This document shows positions 27,601 to 36,635 of a DNA stretch of 64,000 bases, piece after piece. The stretch's first letter is position 1, and each line of letters begins with the position of its first letter. A program made the translations under genes and the position numbers. The DNA is from Chryseobacterium lathyri (GTDB lineage Bacteria; Bacteroidota; Bacteroidia; Flavobacteriales; Weeksellaceae): the NCBI RefSeq assembly GCF_003290185.1, contig NZ_QNFY01000003.1, positions 186,001 to 250,000 of the forward strand. The letters run 5' to 3'. Under the pieces are notes generated by a model. It searched no databases, was not told the DNA's origin, and was given only the letters and a program-made list of their open reading frames with translations.

Positions 27601-27897
27601 CTATAAAATGCGAATATCATTGAATTTATCCTCTCCAAACTTATCCTGAAACTTTTTAAGATAAAAACTTTTCCGCATCTGAAAGTCATGTTTAAGCAAA
27701 GGAGAATCAATCCTGATCATAATACATTTATCTTCAATATTAACGCTCTTGATCTCCTTAAAAAGGCTTTCATCCAGATAATCTTCCAAAAAATCCTTAA
27801 TTTCAAAAGCGATCAGTTTATGTTCAAAACCATGAATCCTTGCAAAAGATTTTACAAGTTCTGAGGATTGAAATTCGCGTTTTTTATTCTTCTTCAT
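27601..27897 (-). CDS. DUF721 / DciA-like protein
   Basis: The 98-residue protein has the DUF721 plan: an N-terminal helix, then SVNIEDKCIMIRIDSPLLKHDFQMRKSFYLKKFQ, the strand-helix core seen in DciA, the ancestral loader of the replicative helicase. Lineage-specific loader function in Bacteroidota is not shown by sequence alone. It lies 62 bases downstream of recF on the same strand, a replication/repair neighbourhood that fits. Confidence 0.8.
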   Translation of the reverse strand: MKKNKKREFQSSELVKSFARIHGFEHKLIAFEIKDFLEDYLDESLFKEIKSVNIEDKCIMIRIDSPLLKHDFQMRKSFYLKKFQDKFGEDKFNDIRIL

Positions 27898-27959
27898 AGG
27901 GTGATTTTCTGGGTTTGGGGCTTGGCATCTGATATTCGAGAAATAATCTTAAAACTTTA

Positions 27960-29063
27960 TCAAACCTCAAAAATTATACTTTCCTCATTAATTTTCTTCA
28001 CCACACTTTCGGTACGTTCCCTGTGTGTATCTGTAATAAAAATCTGCCCGAAACTTTCCTGATTAACCAGCTCGATCAACTGGGAAACACGTGTGTCATC
28101 AAGCTTATCGAAAATATCATCAAGAAGAAGGATCGGAGTTTTTTTCGTTAGCTCCTTCACAAGACTCATTTGTGCCAGCTTTAAAGAGATCAGGAAAGAT
28201 TTTTGCTGTCCCTGTGAACCTATTTTTTTGATCAGCACATGATCCATTTCAAACAGAAGATCATCTTTGTGAATTCCCTTTGAAGTATAAGTTAGCATCC
28301 GGTCTCTTTCAAGGCTTTCCATTAAAAGTGTCTGAAAAGCTTTCTCAGGCTGAGCAGAGTCAAAGCCTTCACTTAAATCAGACTGATAGTAAACAGAAAC
28401 CATTTCTTTTCCTCCGGAAATAATTTTATAAAAATTCTGAACAATAGGCCCCAGTTTCTCGACAAAATTTCTTCTTTTCTCAAAAATATTGGTCCCGAAT
28501 TTTGAGATCGGGGCATCATAAATTTCCAGAGAATCCTTGTCCCAGGTTCTGTTTTTTGCGAAATATTTTAACAGTGCATTTCTCTGCTGTACCGTTTTCT
28601 GATATTGAATCAGGTCAAAAAGATATTCCGAATCGGTTTGGGATATCATAGAATCCAGAAATCTTCTCCGGCTTTCCCCCGAATCTGAAATCAGGTTGGA
28701 ATCATATGGTGAGATCATTACACTTGGCAGATAGCCGATATGATCTGCAAGCCTGTCATAGCTTTTATCATTCTTTTTAATGATCTTTTTAGCCTCTTTG
28801 GGCTGAGAAATCTTGATAATATCTTCACTGTCCTCATTCTGGACTTCAGCATCAATGGTGAAAAAATCTTCTTCCCTTTTGATGTTGTTAAAATCAGTAT
28901 TCCCTAAAAAACTCTTGCCTACCGATAAATAATGCAGCGCATCCAGGATATTGGTCTTTCCGGCGCCGTTGTTTCCCACAAAACAGTTGATTTGCGGAGA
29001 AAATTCAAACTTCTTCTCCGAATGGTTTTTGAAATTGTAAAGGGAAAGCTTTTTGATAATCAT
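27960..29063 (-). CDS. recF: DNA replication and repair protein RecF
   Basis: The 367-residue SMC-like ATPase has Walker A GNNGAGKT at residues 30-37, the RecF-specific LHYLSVGKSF just after, the signature motif SQGQQKSFLISLKLAQ, and Walker B PILLLDDIFDKLD followed by the FITDTH switch. RecF binds gapped DNA and loads RecA through RecOR. The length is normal. The UbiA-like gene ends three bases upstream, but a TATTTTTG element (29068-29075) overlapping that end could give RecF its own transcript. Confidence 0.96.
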   Translation of the reverse strand: MIIKKLSLYNFKNHSEKKFEFSPQINCFVGNNGAGKTNILDALHYLSVGKSFLGNTDFNNIKREEDFFTIDAEVQNEDSEDIIKISQPKEAKKIIKKNDKSYDRLADHIGYLPSVMISPYDSNLISDSGESRRRFLDSMISQTDSEYLFDLIQYQKTVQQRNALLKYFAKNRTWDKDSLEIYDAPISKFGTNIFEKRRNFVEKLGPIVQNFYKIISGGKEMVSVYYQSDLSEGFDSAQPEKAFQTLLMESLERDRMLTYTSKGIHKDDLLFEMDHVLIKKIGSQGQQKSFLISLKLAQMSLVKELTKKTPILLLDDIFDKLDDTRVSQLIELVNQESFGQIFITDTHRERTESVVKKINEESIIFEV

Positions 29064-29066
29064 TCG

Positions 29067-29822
29067 TCAAAAATACTCCATTATTAGTAAAAATAAAAAA
29101 GGAAGTGCAGAACAGGTTTCTATCCCGAAAGAAAAATACGCGTCATCTCTTTTATTTTCAGAGAAATAGATCAAAATAAAGGTCATAATTCCCGATAGAA
29201 AAAATGCAGTCCCGTAAACTGGTCTAAGGTAAAATGTGGCAATAAGCATGCTGATAAAGACAAGCACGTAGGCAATGTATTTTGTATTCTGAACGCCTAT
29301 CAGCTTTGGAAAAGTCTGTACCGTATCACTTTCCATGTCCCGGATATCGAAAGGCAGGACGAGTGCTGTTATAAAAAAGAAGCTGATCAGAAAAATAGGA
29401 AAACTGAATTCCGGCAGTGTAAGCCAGCAGTTGACCAATGCCCAGACCAGACCAACGTAAAATACTTTCAGTAATGGAATCTTCCGGATATAGACCTCCA
29501 GGAAAAAACTGTTGTAAAGTAATCCCAGAACCACAATAATAAACCATTTCAGAAGTCTTATTTCATTATGGTTATGAATGATGAGAAAAGCACAGACAAT
29601 GCCTGCTGCTGCATTTAGAATCAGTATTTTAAAAAAGTGTCTGGTATACTGGTATTTCGTGTAAAGATAACCGCTGAAATAAGTGATGAAAATTAACAAG
29701 ATAGTGGGGAAACGGAATGTGTTTTGCTCTTTCATGAAAAATACTGCAAATAAAGTTCCCATAATGGAGACATAAATTTGGCTGTCAATGACAGTTTTTT
29801 TCAGTATTTTTAAGAAGTTCAT
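29067..29822 (-). CDS. UbiA-like membrane prenyltransferase homologue
   Basis: The 251-residue protein has about seven or eight membrane segments. The segment FDIRDMESDTVQTFPKLIG corresponds to the second aspartate-rich motif of UbiA-family prenyltransferases. The first aspartate-rich motif expected in the N-terminal third is not visible; that part reads SGYLYTKYQYTRHFFKILIL. It may have lost or changed activity. It is upstream of recF in a tight pair. Substrate unknown. Confidence 0.7.
   Translation of the reverse strand: MNFLKILKKTVIDSQIYVSIMGTLFAVFFMKEQNTFRFPTILLIFITYFSGYLYTKYQYTRHFFKILILNAAAGIVCAFLIIHNHNEIRLLKWFIIVVLGLLYNSFFLEVYIRKIPLLKVFYVGLVWALVNCWLTLPEFSFPIFLISFFFITALVLPFDIRDMESDTVQTFPKLIGVQNTKYIAYVLVFISMLIATFYLRPVYGTAFFLSGIMTFILIYFSENKRDDAYFSFGIETCSALPFLFLLIMEYF
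29068..29075 (-). promoter_or_regulatory. -7 element immediately before recF
   Basis: The minus strand reads TATTTTTG with four bases to the recF ATG, so a nearly leaderless transcript is possible. Confidence 0.5.
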
Positions 29823-29826
29823 TTAT

Positions 29827-29834
29827 CAAAAATA
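29827..29834 (-). promoter_or_regulatory. -7 element immediately before the UbiA-like gene
   Basis: The minus strand reads TATTTTTG with four bases (ATAA) to the ATG at 29820-29822, the same geometry as before recF. Confidence 0.5.
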
Positions 29835-29840
29835 ACATTT

Positions 29841-32800
29841 ATGAAAAGATTTTCCAAGATTTTTATGCTTTTGCTTCTAATGCTGAGCTTTTCGGCGGTC
29901 TCCGCACAGAAATATTATGACGACCAATGGAAGAAAGTCGGTGAAAATAGTACCAAAGGTGCTTATAAATCTAATCTACCCATTATTTTAGACATCCAAA
30001 ACCACGCAATGAAAGAAAATAATGCGATCCAGCTTATCCGTTCCCTGAAGGCAGAATTCAGTATTGTGAATCTCACCACAGATGACGATAAAAATGATGC
30101 AGCCTCTCAGTTTTTCACCAAACTTAAAGATGCCCAAACTAAGCTTAAAGGCGAAGAAAGACTCGTGTACGACGTTCTTCTGAACGGATTCTTTATGGAT
30201 TATTACAACCAGAATTCTTGGGAAATACAGGGGCGAACGAATGTCAATTCTCAGGATCTGTCTCAAATAGAAACCTGGAGCAAACTGGATTTCAAAAATT
30301 ATCTGACAAAAAGCTATCAGACTCTTGATCAGCAGAAACCGGATATGAAGAAAATTGCTCTGGTGAAGTACAAAAATATTTTTACAGAGGTCAAGGATAT
30401 CACTTATTTCCCGACTTTACTTGAATGGTATTCTATGAAAAAGATCGGTTTCCTGTCTGAAAATGGACTTTTTACTAAAAATGAACTTACTGAGAACAGA
30501 ACACAGATCAATGCTACTTTTGATGAACTGATTGCGCAGAACAGCGGAAATCCCAAGCTGTTTTTTATGAGGGAAAAACTTACTGAAAACTGTAACTACA
30601 GTCAGTGTAAAGATAAGCTTGAACAGCTTCAGAGCCTTTTAAAGTCTGATACAGAAGGAGATTATAAAGTGCTCATTATGGAAGATGTTATGAATGAACT
30701 TATTGCTAAAAAGAAAGATAAAGAAGCTTTGGCCATTGCAGCCCAGGCCAAGAATCAGTATCCGAAATCTTCATTCATCGAGAACATAAAAAATAAAGAA
30801 AACCAGATTACCAATCCGTTTCTTACCATTAAATATGAGCAGCAGACTCAAAATAATGTACCGATCCATTTTGTAGCGGACCATAAAAACGTGGCAGAAT
30901 TTTCACTGAATATCTATGAAGTAAAAGAAGATTTTACAACATTAATGCAGTATGTACAGAATTCTTACAATAATACCTTTGGAAAGGTTAAAAAAAGTCT
31001 GGTAAGGAAAGAAACCTTTCAACTTGGCGATTCCAAAGACTATCAGGTTCATAAAACTTCATTGGAGATCAAACCTTTGCCTTCTGGAATTTACGTTGTG
31101 GAATATGCTGTTGCAGGATCTGAGGTGAAAGACAGTGATTCAAGACAGAATTTCTACTTCTTGGTTTCCGGAAACAGAATAATTTACCAGACAAAAACAG
31201 ACAGAAACCAGCTTTCTAATACACTGAAGCTGGTCAATAGTGAAAACGGTAAACCTGCAGCGAATGAAAATCTTACTTTCTATGAATTTGTTGCTAATAA
31301 AACTTTAAATAAAGTTGACGGAAAAACTGATGCTAACGGCGTTTTCAAATTCCCTTCCACGGACAGCAAAGAATATTACAGAACTTTCCTGATCCGCCAG
31401 CCAAAGACCAACGATTTCCAGATTATGCAGGTGTATGGAAATAACGGAAATGCAGAAGATTATAACCCAAACAAGCAGACCCGCACCCTGGCACAGATCT
31501 TTACAGACAGAGCGATCTACAGACCGGGACAAACTGTTTATTTCAAAGTAATCAATACTAAGATAGATAAAGAAACAGAAGCTGTAATTTCAGGTTTAAA
31601 ACAGAAAATCACACTTCTGGATGCCAACAGTCAGGAAGTTTCTTCTCAGAATTTTTCAACCAATGAATTCGGTTCTTACCATGGAAGCTTTATCCTTCCT
31701 AAAGGTCAGCTGAATGGAGTTTTTTACCTGAGAACAGACGAAGGATCCCAAGGGTATAAAGACATCAGAGTTGAAGAATACAAGAGACCGAAATTTGAAG
31801 TGACTTTTGATCCTGTAAAAGAAGAATACAAATACGGACAAACCATAGAGTTGAAAGGAAAAGCAACTATGTTCTCAGGAGTAGCTCTTAGTAATACAAC
31901 CGTTAACTACGAGATCAGGAAGCACAATATCAGGTGGAGGTATTTCTGGTGGTACCCTCAGGGTGACGATAATGAAAATTCCATTCTTGGAGAAGCTAAA
32001 ACCAATGAGAAAGGAGAATTTGTGATCCGTCTTGATCTTAAAAAAGATGAAAAACTGGAAGGAATCCAGATTGATAACTATGAAATCAATGCTTCGGTAA
32101 CGGATATTAATGGGGAAACCCAGTCTGCAAATACACAGTTGAAAGTAGCTTCAGTTTCTCACTATATTAAAGCTGAGGGAATCAAGAATACATTCAGTGA
32201 TGAAAATGTAAAATTGAAAGTAGAAACCCTGAATTACAATGAGCAGGATCTTAAAAAATCATACAACGTAAAACTGTCAAAACTGGCGGTACCGAACAGG
32301 ATTTTCAGGGATAACTTTGCTGCAGAAGTTCAGAATCTTCCAAAATACTCCAAAGAAGAATTCATCAGCAAATTTCCGCACGACCTGTTTGATAAAAATG
32401 ACGAAACGAAAAATTGGAAAACAGAGAAAGTACTTTCTGAAAAACAACAGCAGCCTTCTACAGAATTAGACCTTGGAAAACTGGAAGCAGGAGATTACCA
32501 GCTAGAACTGTATAATATCGAAGGAAAAGACACGATAAAATCTTCTCAGAATTTTAGTATCTGGGATAAAGGAACTTTAAAACCTTCACAAAAAACCTTC
32601 CTGACGGTTATTGAACCTAAAAATGAATTTTCAAGAGGAGAGAGGGCTAAAGTATATGTGTATTCTGCAATTCCCGATGCACTGGTGAATGTATTTATTC
32701 AGGACGGATCAGGGAAAACGGTTTCACAGGTTCATCAGCTGAAAAACGGAGTTTTAGAGTACACAACAGATATTCCGAAAGACAAGGGCGTGACAGCACT

Positions 32801-35732
32801 GAATATCCAGTTCCAGATTGCGGCATTCAATGATGTGCAGACCCAAACTGTTACTTTAAAAATAAAAAATACTGAGCAGCCTTTAAAAATTGAAACCGTT
32901 ACTTTCAGAGATAAGCTGGAGCCGAACTCAAAGGAAAAATGGACGGTGAAAGTTTCAGGAAACGATAAAGAAAAAGTCAATGCTGAAGTATTGGCCAATA
33001 TGTACGATATGTCACTGGATCAGTTTGCTGTGAATAGTTTTAGCTGGCAGAATTTATATACGCCATATTCTATTATTACATCTTACGATATCAGACAGTA
33101 TCTGCTTCAGCAATACTATCAGAAAAGGCTGAAATATTACAATGGAAAATATGTGGAGATACCGAACTTTAACTGGTTCGATGGTGATATATATCAAATG
33201 TATACTCAAATAGAAACAACAACGGGTGTAACTAATCAGGAAGGGGTGAAAGCTCCGGCATATGCACCACCTCCATCACCTATCGCAAGAGATGGCAGTG
33301 CCCGTGAAGTTGTATTAGCGAAAGCAAGTGCGATGAAAGTGAGTGCTGCAGGAGTGCAGGATACTGAGGCTGATCAAACCTTAGATAAAGAAGGTTCAAA
33401 AGAAAACCTGGAAAAAGTTCCAGTACGTCAAAACCTGAACGAAACCGCATTCTTCTATCCCGATCTGAAAACAGATGCAGAAGGAAATGTAAGCTTTGAA
33501 TTCACCTCTCCGGAAGCATTAACGAAATGGAAACTAATGTTCTTAACTCACACCAAAGATGCCAGAGCAACAGTATTGGAAAAGCAGGTAGTGACACAGA
33601 AAGAATTCTCCGTAACACCAAATTATCCGAGATTCCTAAGAGAAGGCGATGAGCTGAATCTTCAGTCAAAACTTTCTAACCTTACCGATAAAAAATTAAG
33701 CGGTTCAGCAGAGCTTCAGATCCTGGATGCTTTTACGAATGAGAATATTTCGTCTAAATTTGGAATCAGTGCAGGAACGCAGAATTTTAATTTAAATGAA
33801 AAAGGAAACAGTGCATTAACATGGAAGCTTAAAGTTCCGAATAATGTGTCTTCTATCATTTTAAAAGTGGTGGCCAAAGCAGGAGCTTATTCAGATGGAG
33901 AGCAGCAGGCGGTTGCTGTACTTCCGAACAGAATGCTGGTAACAGATGCGGTACCTGTGTTTGTGAAAGAAGGCGAAACCAAGACATTTGTTCTGGATAA
34001 CCTTACCAATACAAACTCTGCGACCATCACAAATGTTTCCAATACCCTGGAGCTGACCACCAATCCGATCTGGGAAATCATGTTTGCATTACCAAGTCTG
34101 AAAAATGATCAGAACAGCTCAGCTGATGTGATCTTCAACAAATGGTTCGCAGATGTACTGGCTTCTGAGATATTCAAAGCCAATCCGAAAATGAAAACTG
34201 TTTTCGAAGAATATCAGAATAAAGGACTCCTGAATTCAAATCTTGAAAAAAATCAGGAACTGAAACAGCTTTTACTGGAAGAGACTCCTTGGGTGCTGGA
34301 AAGTAAAAACGAAGGCGAGCAGATGCAGAAACTGGCTCTGTTATTTGATGCCAATACAATGAGAAATTCAATCAGTCAGGACTGGGATGATCTTAGAAAG
34401 CTTCAGAATCCTGATGGAGGCTTTTCATGGTATCCCGGATATCCAAGTTCTTACGGAACATCGCTGTACATCCTTAAAAACCTGGGTAAGATCAACAAAT
34501 GGTTAAAAGATAATGCTAAAGATTATCAGGGAACAGAACAGAAAGAGTTTGTAACCAAACTGGTTAAGTATGTAGACAACGAGATCGACAAATACTGGGA
34601 TGTGAAAAAGGATAATATCTGGAACAACTGGGCTATTGATTATCTTGATACCCGAAACTATTGGGAAAAAGAATATCCTCTTAAAGGAAAAGGAGCCTCT
34701 TTGAAAACACTGGTAAAACAGAAAGCAAAAACGGCTAAAATCACGGATTTCACTTTCTTCGGACTTCACCGTACTGCTTTACTGATGAATAATTACGGCT
34801 TAAAAGACGTTTCAGATAAATTAATGAACTACCTGAAAGAAACCTCTACCGATACCAAAACTCAGGGCGTTTACTGGAAACAGAACCTTAACGATTGGGG
34901 TTGGTTCGGATCTAAAGTGGTAAATCATGCAGGAGCTTTAGAAGCATTCAATACATTAAAATCCAATGATCAGAAGTTCATTGAAGACATGAAGATCTGG
35001 CTGATCACACAGAAAGAAGTGAATTCATGGGGAAGCTCAAGAGGAACTTCAGAAGTGATCTTTACGATCTTAAACTCAGGAAAATCATGGACAAGCGCTG
35101 AAAGTGATAAAGCAACGATCGTTTGGGGTGGAAAAGAATTGGTTCCACAAACCCAGGCTACAGGTTATGTGAAATCAACAGTGAAAACCGATGCAGTAAA
35201 TAAGAATTTAGGAACTGTTACCGTTACCAAACCGGGTCCGGGAATTGTTCAGGGTGGATTATTCTGGCAGTATTATGAAGATTTAGACAAGATTAAATCT
35301 TCTGAAAACTATATCTCTATCACCAAGGAACTTTACAAAAAAGTGAAAACAGTGAATGGAGAAGAACTTCAGAAAATTTCAGCAGACACTCCTTTAAAAG
35401 TAGGCGATAAAGTAACCGTAAGAATGATCCTGAATACAGACAGAGCTATGGAATTTATTCATATTAAAGATATGCGTGCAGCAGGATTTGAACCAACTGA
35501 TGCGATGTCAGGATACCAGTGGAAAAACAGCTTAGGTTATTATCAGTCTACCAAAGATGCTTCCACGAATTTCTATATCCAGTACATGCCGAAAGGAAAA
35601 TATGTTTTTGAATATGACCTTATATCCAATGCAGCCGGTAAGTTCTCCAACGGGATTACTACGATGCAGAATTACTATGCTCCGCAGATGAATGCCCATA
35701 CAAAAGGAACCCAGGTTCAGATTTTGGAATGA
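29841..35732 (+). CDS. alpha-2-macroglobulin family protein, thioester motif absent
   Basis: The 1963-residue protein has a signal peptide (residues 1-22) and then a helical N-terminal part of about 330 residues. Macroglobulin domains follow: the MG2-like RTLAQIFTDRAIYRPGQTVYF near 550-570, IRVEEYKRPKFEVTF, and the core AFFYPDLKTDAEGNVSFEFT with NYPRFLREGDEL. The C-terminal toroid region includes NPDGGFSWYPGYPSSYG. The CxEQ thioester of classical members is not found. It is divergent from the UbiA-like gene. Bacterial A2Ms trap proteases in the periplasm; without a thioester the trap would be non-covalent. The ecotin gene follows 45 bases later. Confidence 0.93.
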   Translation: MKRFSKIFMLLLLMLSFSAVSAQKYYDDQWKKVGENSTKGAYKSNLPIILDIQNHAMKENNAIQLIRSLKAEFSIVNLTTDDDKNDAASQFFTKLKDAQTKLKGEERLVYDVLLNGFFMDYYNQNSWEIQGRTNVNSQDLSQIETWSKLDFKNYLTKSYQTLDQQKPDMKKIALVKYKNIFTEVKDITYFPTLLEWYSMKKIGFLSENGLFTKNELTENRTQINATFDELIAQNSGNPKLFFMREKLTENCNYSQCKDKLEQLQSLLKSDTEGDYKVLIMEDVMNELIAKKKDKEALAIAAQAKNQYPKSSFIENIKNKENQITNPFLTIKYEQQTQNNVPIHFVADHKNVAEFSLNIYEVKEDFTTLMQYVQNSYNNTFGKVKKSLVRKETFQLGDSKDYQVHKTSLEIKPLPSGIYVVEYAVAGSEVKDSDSRQNFYFLVSGNRIIYQTKTDRNQLSNTLKLVNSENGKPAANENLTFYEFVANKTLNKVDGKTDANGVFKFPSTDSKEYYRTFLIRQPKTNDFQIMQVYGNNGNAEDYNPNKQTRTLAQIFTDRAIYRPGQTVYFKVINTKIDKETEAVISGLKQKITLLDANSQEVSSQNFSTNEFGSYHGSFILPKGQLNGVFYLRTDEGSQGYKDIRVEEYKRPKFEVTFDPVKEEYKYGQTIELKGKATMFSGVALSNTTVNYEIRKHNIRWRYFWWYPQGDDNENSILGEAKTNEKGEFVIRLDLKKDEKLEGIQIDNYEINASVTDINGETQSANTQLKVASVSHYIKAEGIKNTFSDENVKLKVETLNYNEQDLKKSYNVKLSKLAVPNRIFRDNFAAEVQNLPKYSKEEFISKFPHDLFDKNDETKNWKTEKVLSEKQQQPSTELDLGKLEAGDYQLELYNIEGKDTIKSSQNFSIWDKGTLKPSQKTFLTVIEPKNEFSRGERAKVYVYSAIPDALVNVFIQDGSGKTVSQVHQLKNGVLEYTTDIPKDKGVTALNIQFQIAAFNDVQTQTVTLKIKNTEQPLKIETVTFRDKLEPNSKEKWTVKVSGNDKEKVNAEVLANMYDMSLDQFAVNSFSWQNLYTPYSIITSYDIRQYLLQQYYQKRLKYYNGKYVEIPNFNWFDGDIYQMYTQIETTTGVTNQEGVKAPAYAPPPSPIARDGSAREVVLAKASAMKVSAAGVQDTEADQTLDKEGSKENLEKVPVRQNLNETAFFYPDLKTDAEGNVSFEFTSPEALTKWKLMFLTHTKDARATVLEKQVVTQKEFSVTPNYPRFLREGDELNLQSKLSNLTDKKLSGSAELQILDAFTNENISSKFGISAGTQNFNLNEKGNSALTWKLKVPNNVSSIILKVVAKAGAYSDGEQQAVAVLPNRMLVTDAVPVFVKEGETKTFVLDNLTNTNSATITNVSNTLELTTNPIWEIMFALPSLKNDQNSSADVIFNKWFADVLASEIFKANPKMKTVFEEYQNKGLLNSNLEKNQELKQLLLEETPWVLESKNEGEQMQKLALLFDANTMRNSISQDWDDLRKLQNPDGGFSWYPGYPSSYGTSLYILKNLGKINKWLKDNAKDYQGTEQKEFVTKLVKYVDNEIDKYWDVKKDNIWNNWAIDYLDTRNYWEKEYPLKGKGASLKTLVKQKAKTAKITDFTFFGLHRTALLMNNYGLKDVSDKLMNYLKETSTDTKTQGVYWKQNLNDWGWFGSKVVNHAGALEAFNTLKSNDQKFIEDMKIWLITQKEVNSWGSSRGTSEVIFTILNSGKSWTSAESDKATIVWGGKELVPQTQATGYVKSTVKTDAVNKNLGTVTVTKPGPGIVQGGLFWQYYEDLDKIKSSENYISITKELYKKVKTVNGEELQKISADTPLKVGDKVTVRMILNTDRAMEFIHIKDMRAAGFEPTDAMSGYQWKNSLGYYQSTKDASTNFYIQYMPKGKYVFEYDLISNAAGKFSNGITTMQNYYAPQMNAHTKGTQVQILE

Positions 35733-35777
35733 TTTTTGGCTATAGGGAAGTAGTAAAAATTTTTAAAATAAAATAAG

Positions 35778-36266
35778 ATGAGATTTTCAAAAACTTTAAT
35801 GACGGGACTGATTATGTTTGCAGGTGTAAATGCTTTCGCACAAAAGAAGGCAGAAAAGTTTGAGAAGCTGGAAATTGAGATGTTCCCAAAAGCTAAAGAA
35901 GGATTTAAGCAGGTATATATTCAGCTGCCTGTTGCAAAAAACGAAAACGATTTAAAAGTTGAGTTTTTTGTAGGCGCTGAAAAGATGCTGGACTGTAATA
36001 AATATTTTCTGATGGGAGAAGTGAAAACACAGGATCTTCAGGGTTGGGGCTACAACTATTATGAAGTAGAGTCCAACGGTGAAGCAGGAGGTACATTAAT
36101 GGCTTGCCCGGATCAGAAGAAAACTAAGAAGTTTGTAACGCTTAAGCCTGAAATCGTAAGATACAACAGCAAGCTGCCTTTGGTATTCTACGTGCCGAAA
36201 GACCTTGAAGTTCGTTACAGAATTTTACGTCCTGATGCTAAAATGAAATCAGCGGTTCAGAGATAA
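35778..36266 (+). CDS. eco: ecotin-family serine protease inhibitor
   Basis: The 162-residue protein has a signal peptide ending NAFAQ. It aligns by hand along its length with E. coli ecotin: EKLEIEMFPKAKEGFKQVYI, LKVEFFVGAEKMLDCNKY, LQGWGYNYYEV, the reactive loop GTLMACPD, KKFVT, VRYNSKLPLVFYVP and EVRYRI. C73 and C110 match the ecotin disulfide. Aligning the cysteine puts Leu107 at the P1 position where E. coli has Met84. Ecotin dimers inhibit trypsin-fold serine proteases in the periplasm. It lies 45 bases after the macroglobulin gene and ends at a terminator. Confidence 0.95.
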   Translation: MRFSKTLMTGLIMFAGVNAFAQKKAEKFEKLEIEMFPKAKEGFKQVYIQLPVAKNENDLKVEFFVGAEKMLDCNKYFLMGEVKTQDLQGWGYNYYEVESNGEAGGTLMACPDQKKTKKFVTLKPEIVRYNSKLPLVFYVPKDLEVRYRILRPDAKMKSAVQR

Positions 36267-36288
36267 TCTGAATGATTTTTAAATAACA

Positions 36289-36318
36289 ACTCCTCACATT
36301 TGTGGGGAGTTTTTGTTT
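36289..36318 (+). terminator. terminator of the A2M-ecotin operon
   Basis: ACTCCTCACA pairs with TGTGGGGAGT (one U-G) and is followed by TTTTGTTTG, 22 bases after the ecotin stop. Confidence 0.85.
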
Positions 36319-36612
36319 GTGACAACAGGTATGATGCTGTAAACGAGAGCTTTTTATCGCAGATATGTTGAAAGCTTTGAACCATTAAGATGAGTGAAGG
36401 TTTAAAAAAAGAATTTTAATAAAATTAGAAAGGCAAATCCCCATGAATAAAAGAAAATTCAACTTTTTTCAATTAAAACATCCCTCAAATTAAACTTAAA
36501 CGGCTCCGTTATAATCATCAAAAATAGAGGATTAAAACTAAACGCTTTTTAAACATACTTTAAATTCACTATACTGACGAATTATCTTCGTGTATTTAAC
36601 AAATTTTTGCAT

Positions 36613-36620
36613 TATATTTG
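36613..36620 (+). promoter_or_regulatory. -7 element of the efflux operon
   Basis: TATATTTG, an exact TAnnTTTG match, 15 bases before the TolC-like ATG at 36636. Confidence 0.65.
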
Positions 36621-36635
36621 TTGTAAACATAAACC

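Larger units (their letters stand above)
36267..36635. other. 369-base gap between ecotin and the efflux operon
   Basis: It contains the terminator at 36289 and the promoter element at 36613. I see no gene in the AT-rich remainder. Confidence 0.6.
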
